A DNA stretch of 44,559 nucleotides, taken from contig NZ_NUNF01000044.1 of the NCBI RefSeq assembly GCF_002585305.1, forward strand, positions 64,920 through 109,478. The letters run 5' to 3'. The notes beneath the pieces are model-generated. The model was not told the DNA's origin and made no database searches. It saw nothing but the letters and a program-made list of their open reading frames with translations. The stretch's first letter is position 1. Each line of letters starts with the position of its first letter. Source of the stretch: Bacillus sp. AFS037270 (GTDB lineage: Bacteria > Bacillota > Bacilli > Bacillales_B > DSM-18226). The position numbers and the translations under genes were made by a program. Of this stretch, positions 16,672-24,841 are shown piece by piece.

Positions 16672-17013
16672 TTATCTAGAACCCTTAACATATTTATAGA
16701 CTCCTGTCTTAAACCTAATCTTAATAAGGTTCTCGACCCTTTCCACCCAAGAATCATCGATATTCTCAGGATTGAAAGTTGCCACTCCAGCTTTCACCTT
16801 TATCCACTTTTGTGAGTCATCGTCCTGAAAATAACCAGTGATTGATGTTGATAAAGGATGAAATGGGTTACGTGATGAATAGATCTGTCCGTGGTAGATA
16901 TAGCTTTCACCATATTGGTCATGAATCCAATCATCGTGAACGTTTAATAGCCAAAGCTGCCCTTTGTCAACTCTTCCAACCAGTTTGGCTTTTTTCTCAA
17001 GGATATATTGCAT
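16672..17013 (-). CDS. Hypothetical protein, last gene of the fumarate operon
   Basis: I do not recognise this 113-residue protein. The ATG at 17011-17013 follows AAAGGGG and avoids the overlap with the preceding gene that the longer frame (to 17064) would need. It has no signal peptide, membrane segment or Cys. It is rich in aromatic residues (LWLLNVHDDWIHDQYGESYIYHGQIY) and looks like a compact beta-rich fold. It starts 31 bases after the HdrB-like subunit gene and is followed by the operon's terminator, so it is transcribed with the fumarate genes. Whether it is an assembly factor or a passenger is not known. Confidence 0.6.
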   Translation of the reverse strand: MQYILEKKAKLVGRVDKGQLWLLNVHDDWIHDQYGESYIYHGQIYSSRNPFHPLSTSITGYFQDDDSQKWIKVKAGVATFNPENIDDSWVERVENLIKIRFKTGVYKYVKGSR

Positions 17014-17044
17014 AAAGAATTGCCCCTTTGTTTGAACTAATTCC

Positions 17045-17926
17045 CTATAGTACCAAAGCTTCATTCAAAACAGGTATCGCTTCTACCACATGGCGTTGAA
17101 TGGCAAGTTCTTCTGGAGAGAAGCCTAACGCAAGTCCAATTAACTGTGGCAGGTGTAGAATTGGCATCGTTATATCTTCACCAAAACCTTTTTGTGCATC
17201 CGGCTGATAGGCATCTAGCTGCATTTGGCATAACGGACAAGGAGTAACAATACAATCTGCACCTTGAGCCTTAGGCGATAAGCAGTTTTTTCCTGTCAGA
17301 TTCATAACTTCTTTTTCTGCTGGGAAAACCGCATGGAAGCCGCAGCAGGCAAGACGCTGATCGAAATCAACACTTTCTGCTCCCAATACACTTGCTACCA
17401 TTTCCATGGATTGAGGATTCATATGGTTTTCAAACCCCATGATATTGGGCGGCATAAGAATATGACAGCCATAGAAGTTGGCAACCTTTAAACCTGTCAG
17501 TGGGCGTTTTACCTTTGCTTTTAGATTTTCTAACCCATAATCCTGAATCAAAGCCCAGAGGAGATGGGTCACTTCCACTGTCCCTTTATACTCCATTCCG
17601 GCTCTTTCAAGCCCTTCGTTAACCTGTGTACGGAGCTTCTGATTCTTATCCATCTTAAGCTTAGCTGTACGAAGCATTAACGTACACGTATTACATACGG
17701 TTAGTAATTTATCCACTTTTAGCTCTTCCGCCAATGCAATATTCCTTGCATTGATCGATGTGGCTAAAAGGTTATCCACGTCTTGAATATGACTTGCGCC
17801 ACAGCAGGTCCAGCCGTTCAGTTCAATTAACTCTATTCCTAGGGCCGCTGCTACTTTTTTAGTTGAAATCATAAGTTCTTCAGCTGCCGACTCGAGTGTA
17901 CAACCTGGAAAGAATGCGTATCTCAC
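17045..17926 (-). CDS. Class E succinate dehydrogenase/fumarate reductase, HdrB-like subunit (SdhE/MfrE type)
   Basis: A 293-residue protein with two Cys-rich CCG domains: C9, C41-C42-G, C78, C81 and C154, C194-C195-G, C230, C233. This is the HdrB/SdhE pattern, which binds an unusual iron-sulfur cluster and replaces the cytochrome b anchor in class E quinone oxidoreductases (methylmenaquinol:fumarate reductase is the best-known example). It carries no transmembrane helix and probably attaches to the membrane peripherally. Its start overlaps the end of the iron-sulfur subunit by 4 bases. The nearest alternative is the thiol:fumarate reductase of methanogens, but the three-subunit order here fits class E better. 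Confidence 0.8.
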   Translation of the reverse strand: MRYAFFPGCTLESAAEELMISTKKVAAALGIELIELNGWTCCGASHIQDVDNLLATSINARNIALAEELKVDKLLTVCNTCTLMLRTAKLKMDKNQKLRTQVNEGLERAGMEYKGTVEVTHLLWALIQDYGLENLKAKVKRPLTGLKVANFYGCHILMPPNIMGFENHMNPQSMEMVASVLGAESVDFDQRLACCGFHAVFPAEKEVMNLTGKNCLSPKAQGADCIVTPCPLCQMQLDAYQPDAQKGFGEDITMPILHLPQLIGLALGFSPEELAIQRHVVEAIPVLNEALVL

Positions 17927-18882
17927 TTTTCACTAACCTCCTGTGCAAATTTATAAAGTTCCCTAACGCCTTTAATACCTTCTACTTCTTTTGGTATATG
18001 GAAAGGATTGATTTTACCTTTTCTAATCATTCTGAGGGCGAATGGTACCTTCCTCATGGCTGTATTGACTAAACCATCCGTCTTAATTGGAAGCATGACT
18101 TCATTCAAACGGCCCTTTTTCTTTACATCATCATGGAAGGCAAAGGCATGCTTCGCCCCTTGATTATTTAATTCACCCAACTTAATGGTTTCTTGGCGAA
18201 GATAGGCAATCTGGTCGGTTAGCGGGATGCCTTTTGGACATTTCGTTACACACTGCATGCAATGCAGACATTTCCATAGCTCATTTTCGAATACAGGCAT
18301 AATATGCTCTTCAGGAGCAGCATCTCTTGAATCCACCGCAAATCGATAGGCACGATTTAAAATAAAGGGATCCAAATAAGTACCATCATTTACAGCCAAT
18401 TGATTACATTCAGAAGCACAAACACCACATAGGATACAGTCGGTTGGTGCAGCAATCTCGTGATAATCTTCTTCGCTTTGAATAAATCCTTCCTCTATGC
18501 TTCCTTCTTCCGACGGAATAAGCCATGGCTTTACCTGCTCCATTTTTTCCATCTTCGGCTCCCAAGCAACAGCCAAGTCTTTTATTACTTCAAAATTGTT
18601 TAGTGGTTCAAATGTCAAACGGTTCGTCTCAAAAGTCTCAAGTACTTCATCTAGTGAGGTTTTGCAGACTAGGAAGGCATTGTCATTGATTCTCACGGCA
18701 CAGCTTCCACAAATGGCATGACGGCAAGCGGATGTAAATACTAGAGTCGGATCAAGCTGTTCACGAATCGTTGTTAAAACCCATAGAATCGTTTTCCCTT
18801 TTTCATAGGCCAATTCATAATCCTGAAACCATTCATTTTCACCATCAAATCTCTTAATTTTAAAATAAAGGGTTGTATACAT
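17923..18882 (-). CDS. Succinate dehydrogenase/fumarate reductase iron-sulfur subunit (class E)
   Basis: A 319-residue protein, longer than the usual 240-260 of SdhB. The N-terminal ferredoxin domain binds [2Fe-2S] through C53, C58, C61 and C73 (SACRHAICGSC...LVC). Two further motifs are C149-x2-C152-x2-C155-x3-C159 and C205-x2-C208-x2-C211-x3-CP (CLHCMQCVTKCP). The extra C-terminal tail of about 90 residues is seen in class E enzymes. It carries electrons between the flavoprotein and the HdrB-like subunit. Its start overlaps the flavoprotein stop by one base, and its stop overlaps the next start, so the three subunits are translationally coupled. Confidence 0.85.
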   Translation of the reverse strand: MYTTLYFKIKRFDGENEWFQDYELAYEKGKTILWVLTTIREQLDPTLVFTSACRHAICGSCAVRINDNAFLVCKTSLDEVLETFETNRLTFEPLNNFEVIKDLAVAWEPKMEKMEQVKPWLIPSEEGSIEEGFIQSEEDYHEIAAPTDCILCGVCASECNQLAVNDGTYLDPFILNRAYRFAVDSRDAAPEEHIMPVFENELWKCLHCMQCVTKCPKGIPLTDQIAYLRQETIKLGELNNQGAKHAFAFHDDVKKKGRLNEVMLPIKTDGLVNTAMRKVPFALRMIRKGKINPFHIPKEVEGIKGVRELYKFAQEVSEK

Positions 18883-20591
18883 TAGTATTTTCGCTCCTCC
18901 GGTTGATATTTCGTAATCTTCACCGGGTTATATTCCAAACGATATTGGTCCCCATCTTGATAAATCAATGTATGTTTAAGGAAATTAGCATCATCACGAT
19001 TTGGGTAATCAGCTCTGGCATGAGAACCCCTGCTTTCTTTCCGATTAATTGCTCCCATGGTAATGGCTTTTGCTAGTTTTAAAATATTTTCAATTTCGAC
19101 ATAGTTAATGAAAGCCATATTATACTTTTCAGAGGAATCGCCGATTACGGCATCTTTATAATTTTCCAGAAGCTGTGAGACTTTTGCATAAGCCTTCTCC
19201 ATGTCGCTTTCCGTTCTAAAAATACCTACATTATTCCACATGGTTTCCGCCAGTTCATCACGAATCTTGAACATATTAATTCCTGTTTTCTTCTGACGAA
19301 TGGTTGTGAACTTCTTCATCCATTTCTCTGTTTCTTTTATTAATGTTACTGTACTAGTGAACGACCGCTTTTTTGCACTTTCCTTTGCGCCAAGACCTGC
19401 ATATTTTCCAAATAAGACAACGTCTGCTACGGAATTGCCGCCAAGCCGGTTGGCGCCATGAATGGAAACCGAACAGCATTCTCCAGCGGCATGGATACCC
19501 TCAATTGGTGTGCTGCAAGTCCGGAAGTCGCTGATATGAATCCCGCCCATTGTGTAGTGGCAGCTTGGACGGATGGGAACAGGTTCCTTAATGAGATCAA
19601 CACCTTCAAAATCCATGGCCAGCTCCCTTACTTGAGGCAGGCGCTCCATGATTTTCTTTTCACCTAAATGGCGAAGATCCATCAATACATAAGACTGCAT
19701 CCCTTCACCGAAACCGCGGCCTTCTCTAATTTCTGTCTCAATCGCCCGTGAAACGAGGTCACGCGGACCGAGTTCCATTTTTCCAGGAGCATAACGGGCC
19801 ATAAACCGCTCTCCGTCTTTATTGATTAAATAACCGCCTTCGCCGCGGCAGGCCTCCGAAAGAAGGACGCCCGTAGAGGCAAGGCCGGTTGGATGAAATT
19901 GTACAAATTCCGGATCTTTTAAAGGGATACCTGCATTAAAGCAAGCGGCCGTTCCGTCGCCCGTCATATTAATGGCATTTGTTGTTCTGCTCCAATACAC
20001 ACGTCCAAAGCCGCCTGTCGCAATAACGACTGATTTGGCTTGAATGGCATGAATTTCACCACTGCGGATGTCCATAGCCACTAACCCTTCAAAATTGCCT
20101 TCGTTTACAGCCAGTGATAGAAGGTACCAGTCATTATGGAATTGCACTCCATTTTTAAGGCACTGCTCATAAAGGGCATGAAGGATCACGTGTCCTGTTT
20201 TATCAGCTGAATAGCAGGTTCTTGGGCTGGATGCTCCTCCAAACGGCCTTTGAGCAATCCGGCCATTCTCATCCCTTGAAAAGGGTACACCATAGTAATC
20301 TAGTTCGGAGATGACCTTTGGCATATTGGTTGTGAAAAACTCAACGGCATCCTGATCCGCTAAAAAGTCACTTCCTTTTACCGTATCCCTAAAATGGCTC
20401 TCAGGAGAATCGTTTGCGTCCCTATATCCCATTGCTGCGTTTATTCCACCCTGTGCAGCTCCTGTATGTGAACGTGTCGGAAAGATTTTTGAAAGGCATG
20501 CAACACGTAGACTTTCATCCTCACTAGCAGAGAGGGCTGCCATCATTCCAGCCCCGCCTGCTCCTACAATTACAACATCATAGCTTAGCAT
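18882..20591 (-). CDS. Succinate dehydrogenase/fumarate reductase flavoprotein subunit
   Basis: A 569-residue FAD enzyme that interconverts fumarate and succinate. VVIVGAGGAGMMAALSA is the FAD-binding loop. RSHTGAAQGGINAAMG carries the His (H42) that normally binds FAD covalently; GINAAMG is the form seen in fumarate-reductase-like enzymes. FVQFHPTGL, RGEGGYLINKDGERFM and RPSCHYTMGGIHI are substrate-site motifs. There is no twin-arginine signal, so the enzyme works on the cytoplasmic side. It follows the fumarase genes by 24 bases. The direction in vivo is not set by sequence, but the operon content favours fumarate reduction. Confidence 0.9.
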   Translation of the reverse strand: MLSYDVVIVGAGGAGMMAALSASEDESLRVACLSKIFPTRSHTGAAQGGINAAMGYRDANDSPESHFRDTVKGSDFLADQDAVEFFTTNMPKVISELDYYGVPFSRDENGRIAQRPFGGASSPRTCYSADKTGHVILHALYEQCLKNGVQFHNDWYLLSLAVNEGNFEGLVAMDIRSGEIHAIQAKSVVIATGGFGRVYWSRTTNAINMTGDGTAACFNAGIPLKDPEFVQFHPTGLASTGVLLSEACRGEGGYLINKDGERFMARYAPGKMELGPRDLVSRAIETEIREGRGFGEGMQSYVLMDLRHLGEKKIMERLPQVRELAMDFEGVDLIKEPVPIRPSCHYTMGGIHISDFRTCSTPIEGIHAAGECCSVSIHGANRLGGNSVADVVLFGKYAGLGAKESAKKRSFTSTVTLIKETEKWMKKFTTIRQKKTGINMFKIRDELAETMWNNVGIFRTESDMEKAYAKVSQLLENYKDAVIGDSSEKYNMAFINYVEIENILKLAKAITMGAINRKESRGSHARADYPNRDDANFLKHTLIYQDGDQYRLEYNPVKITKYQPEERKY

Positions 20592-20615
20592 TAATGTTTC
20601 ACCTCTATAAGTGAT

Positions 20616-21176
20616 TTAATCTATAACTCTATATTTCTCTACACCAATCTGGTATAAATCATTTCCTTTACTGTCAACTGCAACAATACACGGATAATCA
20701 GTTACTTCCATACGGCGGATTGCTTCAGGACCAAGCTCTTCATAGGCCACAATATCCACTTTTTTAATAGTATCGGCGATTAGAGCAGCAGCCCCGCCAA
20801 TCGCTGCAAAATAAACGGCGCCGTTTTTCTTCATCGATTCAATGACCGCTTTACTTCTAGGACCTTTCCCGATCATCCCTTTTAGGCCCTGCTCCATCAT
20901 CTCAGGTGAGAAGGCATCCATGCGGCCGCTTGTTGTCGGGCCGCAGGAACCTATGACCTTTCCTGGCTTGGCAGGTGTTGGTCCTGCATAGTAAATGACT
21001 TGTCCTTCTAAATCAACTGGAAGAGGATTATTTTCTTTTAAAGCGTCTACCATATTCTTATGAGCCGCATCACGTGCTGAATAAATAACTCCTGTAATCG
21101 ACACCTGGTCTCCTGCTCTCAAGTCTTTAATTTGATCATAGGTTAATGGTGTGGTTAATTTTTTAATCGTTGTCAT
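20616..21176 (-). CDS. Class I fumarate hydratase (or tartrate dehydratase) beta subunit
   Basis: The ATG at 21174-21176 follows AAGGGGTG at 6 bases; the GTG three codons earlier overlaps that site. This gives 186 residues, the usual length of the FumB-C-terminal/TtdB domain. Motifs are VIYYAGPTPAKPGKVIGSCG and PTTSGRMDAFSPEMMEQGLKGMIGKG, plus AAIGGAAALIADTIKK. Together with the alpha subunit it makes a [4Fe-4S] dehydratase. Fumarase and L-tartrate dehydratase share this fold, and sequence by eye cannot separate them. A fumarate reductase directly downstream favours fumarase (malate to fumarate). Confidence 0.85.
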   Translation of the reverse strand: MTTIKKLTTPLTYDQIKDLRAGDQVSITGVIYSARDAAHKNMVDALKENNPLPVDLEGQVIYYAGPTPAKPGKVIGSCGPTTSGRMDAFSPEMMEQGLKGMIGKGPRSKAVIESMKKNGAVYFAAIGGAAALIADTIKKVDIVAYEELGPEAIRRMEVTDYPCIVAVDSKGNDLYQIGVEKYRVID

Positions 21177-21188
21177 CTTGTTCACCCC

Positions 21189-22034
21189 TTAAAAACAAGC
21201 TTCTTTATGGCGTGCTGCATGGCAGTTCAAAGTGACACAAACAGGCATCATCGCAATATGAGTCGGGTAGGTTTCAATATGAACGGCTAGCGCAGTAACC
21301 TTCCCGCCAAATCCCTGTGGTCCGATTCCAAGCTTGTTAATACGCTCTAACAGCTCCGCTTCCATTTCTGCGTATGCAGGGTTTGGATTCGGCTCCCCGG
21401 CTTTTCTTGCTAAAGCCTTTTTCGCCAATAAGGTACATTTATCCATTGTTCCGCCGATTCCAACACCCACAATGACTGGGGGGCAAGGATTTCCGCCTGC
21501 CTGAGTGATCGAGTTCACGATAAAATCCTTCACTCCGTCAACACCCTCTGCCGGTTTGCACATTTTAACCGCGCCCATATTTTCGCTTCCTGCACCTTTT
21601 GGAAGTACTTCAATCTTTACTTGGTTCCCTGGAACTAATTCCATATGAATAACAGCGGGTGTATTGTCACCTGTATTTTTTCGGTCAAATACAGGATCCT
21701 TGACAACTGACTTCCGTAGGTAACCTTCCTCATATCCTTGGCGGACTCCTTCATTGATGGCATCTGTTAAATCTCCATCGACGATACGTGCATCCTGTCC
21801 GACCTCAACAAACACTACGGTCATCCCCGTGTCTTGGCACATTGGGGCATGTTCTGCCCGGGCCAACTTAACATTCTTCAAAATCTTCTCTAAGCTATAT
21901 TTTCCGAATTGAGACTCTTCCTTTTCTAAACCGGCTGCAATAAGTGCTTCTACATCCTCTGGAAGGTCACAAGCAGCTTGTATACAAAGGTCTCTAATTG
22001 TACTGGTAATTAATTTTGCTGATATTTCACGCAT
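21189..22034 (-). CDS. Class I fumarate hydratase (or tartrate dehydratase) alpha subunit
   Basis: The start at 22034 ([16 protein letters not shown]) has GGAGGAG 7 bases upstream; upstream in-frame codons to 22109 lie within the small Cys-rich gene. The 281-residue product carries the three Cys that hold the [4Fe-4S] cluster: [25 protein letters not shown] and [27 protein letters not shown] is the typical glycine-rich segment. It begins 18 bases after the small Cys-rich gene and ends 12 bases before the beta-subunit ATG. The oxygen-sensitive cluster suits an operon used when oxygen is scarce. Confidence 0.88.
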   Translation of the reverse strand: MREISAKLITSTIRDLCIQAACDLPEDVEALIAAGLEKEESQFGKYSLEKILKNVKLARAEHAPMCQDTGMTVVFVEVGQDARIVDGDLTDAINEGVRQGYEEGYLRKSVVKDPVFDRKNTGDNTPAVIHMELVPGNQVKIEVLPKGAGSENMGAVKMCKPAEGVDGVKDFIVNSITQAGGNPCPPVIVGVGIGGTMDKCTLLAKKALARKAGEPNPNPAYAEMEAELLERINKLGIGPQGFGGKVTALAVHIETYPTHIAMMPVCVTLNCHAARHKEACF

Positions 22035-22051
22035 TCTGTTCTCCTCCTGCA

Positions 22052-22219
22052 TCAAGCAATTGCCTCTTCTTTGTTTTCCTCTATATATTCGAAATTGACT
22101 GCTCCGCACTTTGTACAGATCTGATAGGGTATCATTAATTCATATTCGTCATCACACCCATGGTAAAGCTCCACAGAATATTGAGTTTCCAAGCTTTCAA
22201 AACAGCAAGTTGACTTCAC
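22052..22219 (-). CDS. Small Cys-rich protein inside the fumarate operon (55 residues)
   Basis: A GTG at 22217-22219 follows AAGGAGATGGAG and opens a 55-codon frame that exactly fills the gap between the transporter and fumarase genes; its TGA lies 18 bases before the fumarase ATG. The product has a Cys pair at residues 5-6, a Cys near 22, and a CxxC (ICTKCG) near residues 35-38, then an acidic tail. The pattern looks like a small metal-binding or zinc-ribbon protein. I do not know a family for it. The tight fit and the clear ribosome binding site argue for a real gene, perhaps helping cluster assembly in the fumarase or the class E reductase; that role is only a guess. Confidence 0.6.
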   Translation of the reverse strand: MKSTCCFESLETQYSVELYHGCDDEYELMIPYQICTKCGAVNFEYIEENKEEAIA

Positions 22220-22244
22220 AAAGCTCCATCTCCTTAAGTTGGGT

Positions 22245-23717
22245 TTACCAAAGACCTAATACTTTCCACCAAGCCCCGCCAATGCCTAGCCAGACAATAA
22301 TGTGGATGATGGAAATAATAAACCCAAGTGACCACCATTTATTCTGGGTGACATATCCGCTTCCGAAAAAGACGGGAGCCGGTCCACAGCTATAATGGGT
22401 TAAACAGCCGAACAGGTTACTGAAAACTCCTAACAATATTGCTGATACAAGCGGCGGTGCTCCAGCAGCCACTAAAACAGCAAGGAATGCTGAGTACATG
22501 GCACTAACGTGAGCTGTGTTACTTGCAAAGAAATAGTGTGAGTAGAAATAAACAACACCTAAGATTATTAATGTTAACGTCCAGGATTTGCCGCTGACTG
22601 CGCCCTGCATCGTATGACTGAACCATGGGATTAACCCTAACTCATTTAAGAAGCTTGCCATCATAACTAAAACAGAGAACCAAATCAATGTGTCCCAAGC
22701 GCCTTCTTCTTTTTTAATATCTGACCAAGTTAATACCTGTGTAACAAGCAAAGCACCAAGACCAATAAAGGCTGTTGTTGTAGCATTAATGTTCAAGTTT
22801 GTTCCAAAAATCCAAAGGGAAAGAATGAGAAGGAACACACCAATCATGTAGTATTCTTCTTTCTTCAATGGCCCCATTTCTTTTAATTTCTTTTCTGCCA
22901 TTTGAGAAGCTGCGGGTGTTTCTTTGATTTCTGGCGGATATAACTTATAGATCACATAAGGAATCAAGATTAAACTAACTAATCCAGGAACAATGGCTGC
23001 TGTTGCCCAACCCATCCAAGTAATATGTTTACCGGTAATATCTCCGGCAATTTGAGCTGCCAGCGGGTTTGCTGCCATAGCTGTTAAGAACATGGCAGAT
23101 GTAATCATGTCACCTTGGAAGGCTACTTTTGTTAAAAATGCCCCAACTTTTCTTTCTGTCCCGTCTCCTACTTTTGAGCCATATGCTTCAGATAAAGAGC
23201 GGATGATTGGCAGTAAAATTCCGCCTGCACGAGCTGTATTGGATGGCATTGCTGGTGATAAGATTAAGTCACTGGCAATTAAGGAATACGATAAACCAAG
23301 GGTCTTTTTACCGAACTTTTTAACAAACATGTAGGCAACTCTTGTACCTAGGCCTGTTTTAATAAATCCCCTTGAAATGAAAAACGCGATAACAATTAAC
23401 CAAATGGTTGTGTTTTGAAAACCGCTTAAGGATTGTTCAATCGTTAAAGTCTGTGTAATAACGGTGGCTGTTAGTGCTAAAATCGCTACACTTCCCATTG
23501 GTAAAGGCTTAATAATTAAACCGACAATGGTAGCAACAAATATTGCCAACAAGTGCCAAGCCTGTACGGTTAAACCATGCGGTGGATGAATAAACCAAAT
23601 AATTGCTCCAACTACGAGTGTTACTAATAGGGGGACGAATTTTACTTCACTTGCAATTTTCGTCTTTAGGTTAGGATTTTTCGGATGTTGCTGTAATTTC
23701 TTAGCAGGGATCGCCAT
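22245..23717 (-). CDS. DASS family (SLC13) anion transporter, likely malate/C4-dicarboxylate
   Basis: A 490-residue membrane protein with about 12-14 hydrophobic segments. Two copies of the family's Ser-Asn-Thr motif are visible: SPAMPSNTARAGG near residue 155 and FFASNTAHVSAMYSAF near 400. This is the CitT/TtdT/YflS branch of the divalent anion:sodium symporter or antiporter family; members take up malate, citrate, tartrate or 2-oxoglutarate, often in exchange for succinate. As first gene of an operon ending in fumarase and fumarate reductase, it probably exchanges external malate (or tartrate) for succinate. AAAGGAG precedes the ATG. Confidence 0.85.
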   Translation of the reverse strand: MAIPAKKLQQHPKNPNLKTKIASEVKFVPLLVTLVVGAIIWFIHPPHGLTVQAWHLLAIFVATIVGLIIKPLPMGSVAILALTATVITQTLTIEQSLSGFQNTTIWLIVIAFFISRGFIKTGLGTRVAYMFVKKFGKKTLGLSYSLIASDLILSPAMPSNTARAGGILLPIIRSLSEAYGSKVGDGTERKVGAFLTKVAFQGDMITSAMFLTAMAANPLAAQIAGDITGKHITWMGWATAAIVPGLVSLILIPYVIYKLYPPEIKETPAASQMAEKKLKEMGPLKKEEYYMIGVFLLILSLWIFGTNLNINATTTAFIGLGALLVTQVLTWSDIKKEEGAWDTLIWFSVLVMMASFLNELGLIPWFSHTMQGAVSGKSWTLTLIILGVVYFYSHYFFASNTAHVSAMYSAFLAVLVAAGAPPLVSAILLGVFSNLFGCLTHYSCGPAPVFFGSGYVTQNKWWSLGFIISIIHIIVWLGIGGAWWKVLGLW

Positions 23718-23737
23718 TTATTTCAACTCCTTTTTTA

Positions 23738-23778
23738 TTTGTTCACAAAGCGTTCAAATTTGTGAAGCATTTCACAAA
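23738..23778 (-). promoter_or_regulatory. Rex-type operator (or Fnr box) before the transporter operon
   Basis: A palindrome TTGTGAA-N4-TTCACAA (with one more base pair at each end, 23759-23778) matches the Rex redox-repressor operator and also reads as TGTGA-N6-TCACA, the Fnr/Crp form. A further half site TTCACAAA lies at 23742-23749. The box is only 42 bases before the ATG, which is too close for class II activation by Fnr but well placed for repression. Rex is released by high NADH, so this would turn the operon on when oxygen runs out. Confidence 0.65.
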
Positions 23779-24078
23779 CTTATTCAATAAAATAGCTGCT
23801 AATGAAAAATTAGAAGCTGCCCATCAAAAAACTTAGTTCATATGAAATTTTAATTTTAGAAATAAATCCTCCCTTTTTATGATATTTTCATTTAAAAACT
23901 TCTATCTATTTCTTACTTGTAGACTACTAAATCCCCCGTTTCTTTAATAGTTTTAGGAAGTTATTAAAGAGTTTTGTAATTAAAGTAACTGGAAAGGCAG
24001 AAGCGCCTTGAACAGGGAAAAAAGTAGTTCATTTTTTCCTAGGCACTAGAGCTAGACAATTCTCAAAGTTTATTTAGC
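23779..24078. other. Upstream region of the transporter operon with a repeat remnant
   Basis: About 300 AT-rich bases without a gene. The transporter promoter must lie near its left end. At 23995-24055 is a fragment of a dispersed repeat (GCAGAAGCGCC, CTAGGCACTAGAGCTAGAC), related to the one at 2195-2245. Confidence 0.4.
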
Positions 24079-24114
24079 AAAAAAAAAGTGCCCCTGGAAG
24101 GGACACTTTTTTTT
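24079..24114. terminator. Intrinsic terminator of the two-component operon
   Basis: AAAAAAAAGTGCCC and GGGACACTTTTTTTT form a strong stem; on the minus strand it follows the response regulator stop by about 10 bases. It separates the regulator pair from the transporter operon. Confidence 0.85.
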
Positions 24115-24124
24115 GGTACATGTA

Positions 24125-24841
24125 TTAATTATTAATGTAATGGTCAATCATGTTTCTGCCTTCAATAGCAGCTTTATGCATGTAAACAGGTCGGCCGATG
24201 GTGCCGTATACCACTTCGGTTTCCAGTGCATGGATATCGGCTAGAAACATCACATATTTCCTCATAGAGACCCTAGATATTCCCACCTTGCAAGCGAGGT
24301 CCTCTGTAGAGAATGGCGTTCTTCCCATTTCGATTACCTGCCTCCATACTTTACAGAGGGTGCTTTTCGTCAGCCCTTTTGGCAAATCGTATCCTTCCGG
24401 AGCTTTTTGTTCTTTATGAAGCAGAAGCTGATCTAAATCCACTTGATTTAACCGTTCCTGCTCATTCATCATCGTTTGATCTTTTTGATAGGAGAGAAGG
24501 GCAGATTGAAATCTTTCAAACTCAAATGGCTTGATTAAATAGTCAACTGCCCCGAAACGAAGCCCTTTTTTTATGCTTTCTTTATCACAGGATGCCGTTA
24601 TGATAATCACATCAATCTCAGTACCTAAACCACGGATCTTTGACAATAGACTCCAACCATTGTCCCCAGGCATATGAATATCCAGCAAAATTAAGTCCAC
24701 TTTATTCTGCTTAAGAATGGAGAGAGCTTCTTCCACAGAACCTGCTATTGCAACCAGTTCAATCCCATCCATTTGTTCTAAATATCGGCGGTTTATTTCA
24801 GCAACCATAGGATCATCTTCAACTATTACAGTCTTAGTCAT
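24125..24841 (-). CDS. Response regulator, CitB/DcuR/MalR type
   Basis: A 238-residue regulator. The true start is the ATG at 24841, which overlaps the end of the kinase gene by 8 bases; the longer frame to 24925 is spurious. The receiver domain has acidic pair D9-D10, phosphoacceptor D54 (LILLDIHMPGDNGW), T82 and K104 (DYLIKPFEFER). The C-terminal part (LTKSTLCKVWRQVI ... STEDLACKVGISRVSMRKYVMFL) is the helix-turn-helix of the CitB/DcuR family. In B. subtilis MalR (235 residues) activates malate transporter genes; length and context fit. It probably drives the transporter/fumarase/reductase operon next door. Confidence 0.88.
   Translation of the reverse strand: MTKTVIVEDDPMVAEINRRYLEQMDGIELVAIAGSVEEALSILKQNKVDLILLDIHMPGDNGWSLLSKIRGLGTEIDVIIITASCDKESIKKGLRFGAVDYLIKPFEFERFQSALLSYQKDQTMMNEQERLNQVDLDQLLLHKEQKAPEGYDLPKGLTKSTLCKVWRQVIEMGRTPFSTEDLACKVGISRVSMRKYVMFLADIHALETEVVYGTIGRPVYMHKAAIEGRNMIDHYINN

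Noticed and set aside
16672..20591. Ordinary succinate dehydrogenase operon sdhCAB
   Set aside because: There is no cytochrome b558 gene; instead an HdrB-like subunit with two CCG domains follows the iron-sulfur gene.
23759..23778. Fnr activator site in the class II position
   Set aside because: The palindrome is too close to the start codon for activation at -41.5 with a usable ribosome binding site in the transcript. A Rex-type repressor site fits better, though Fnr cannot be excluded.
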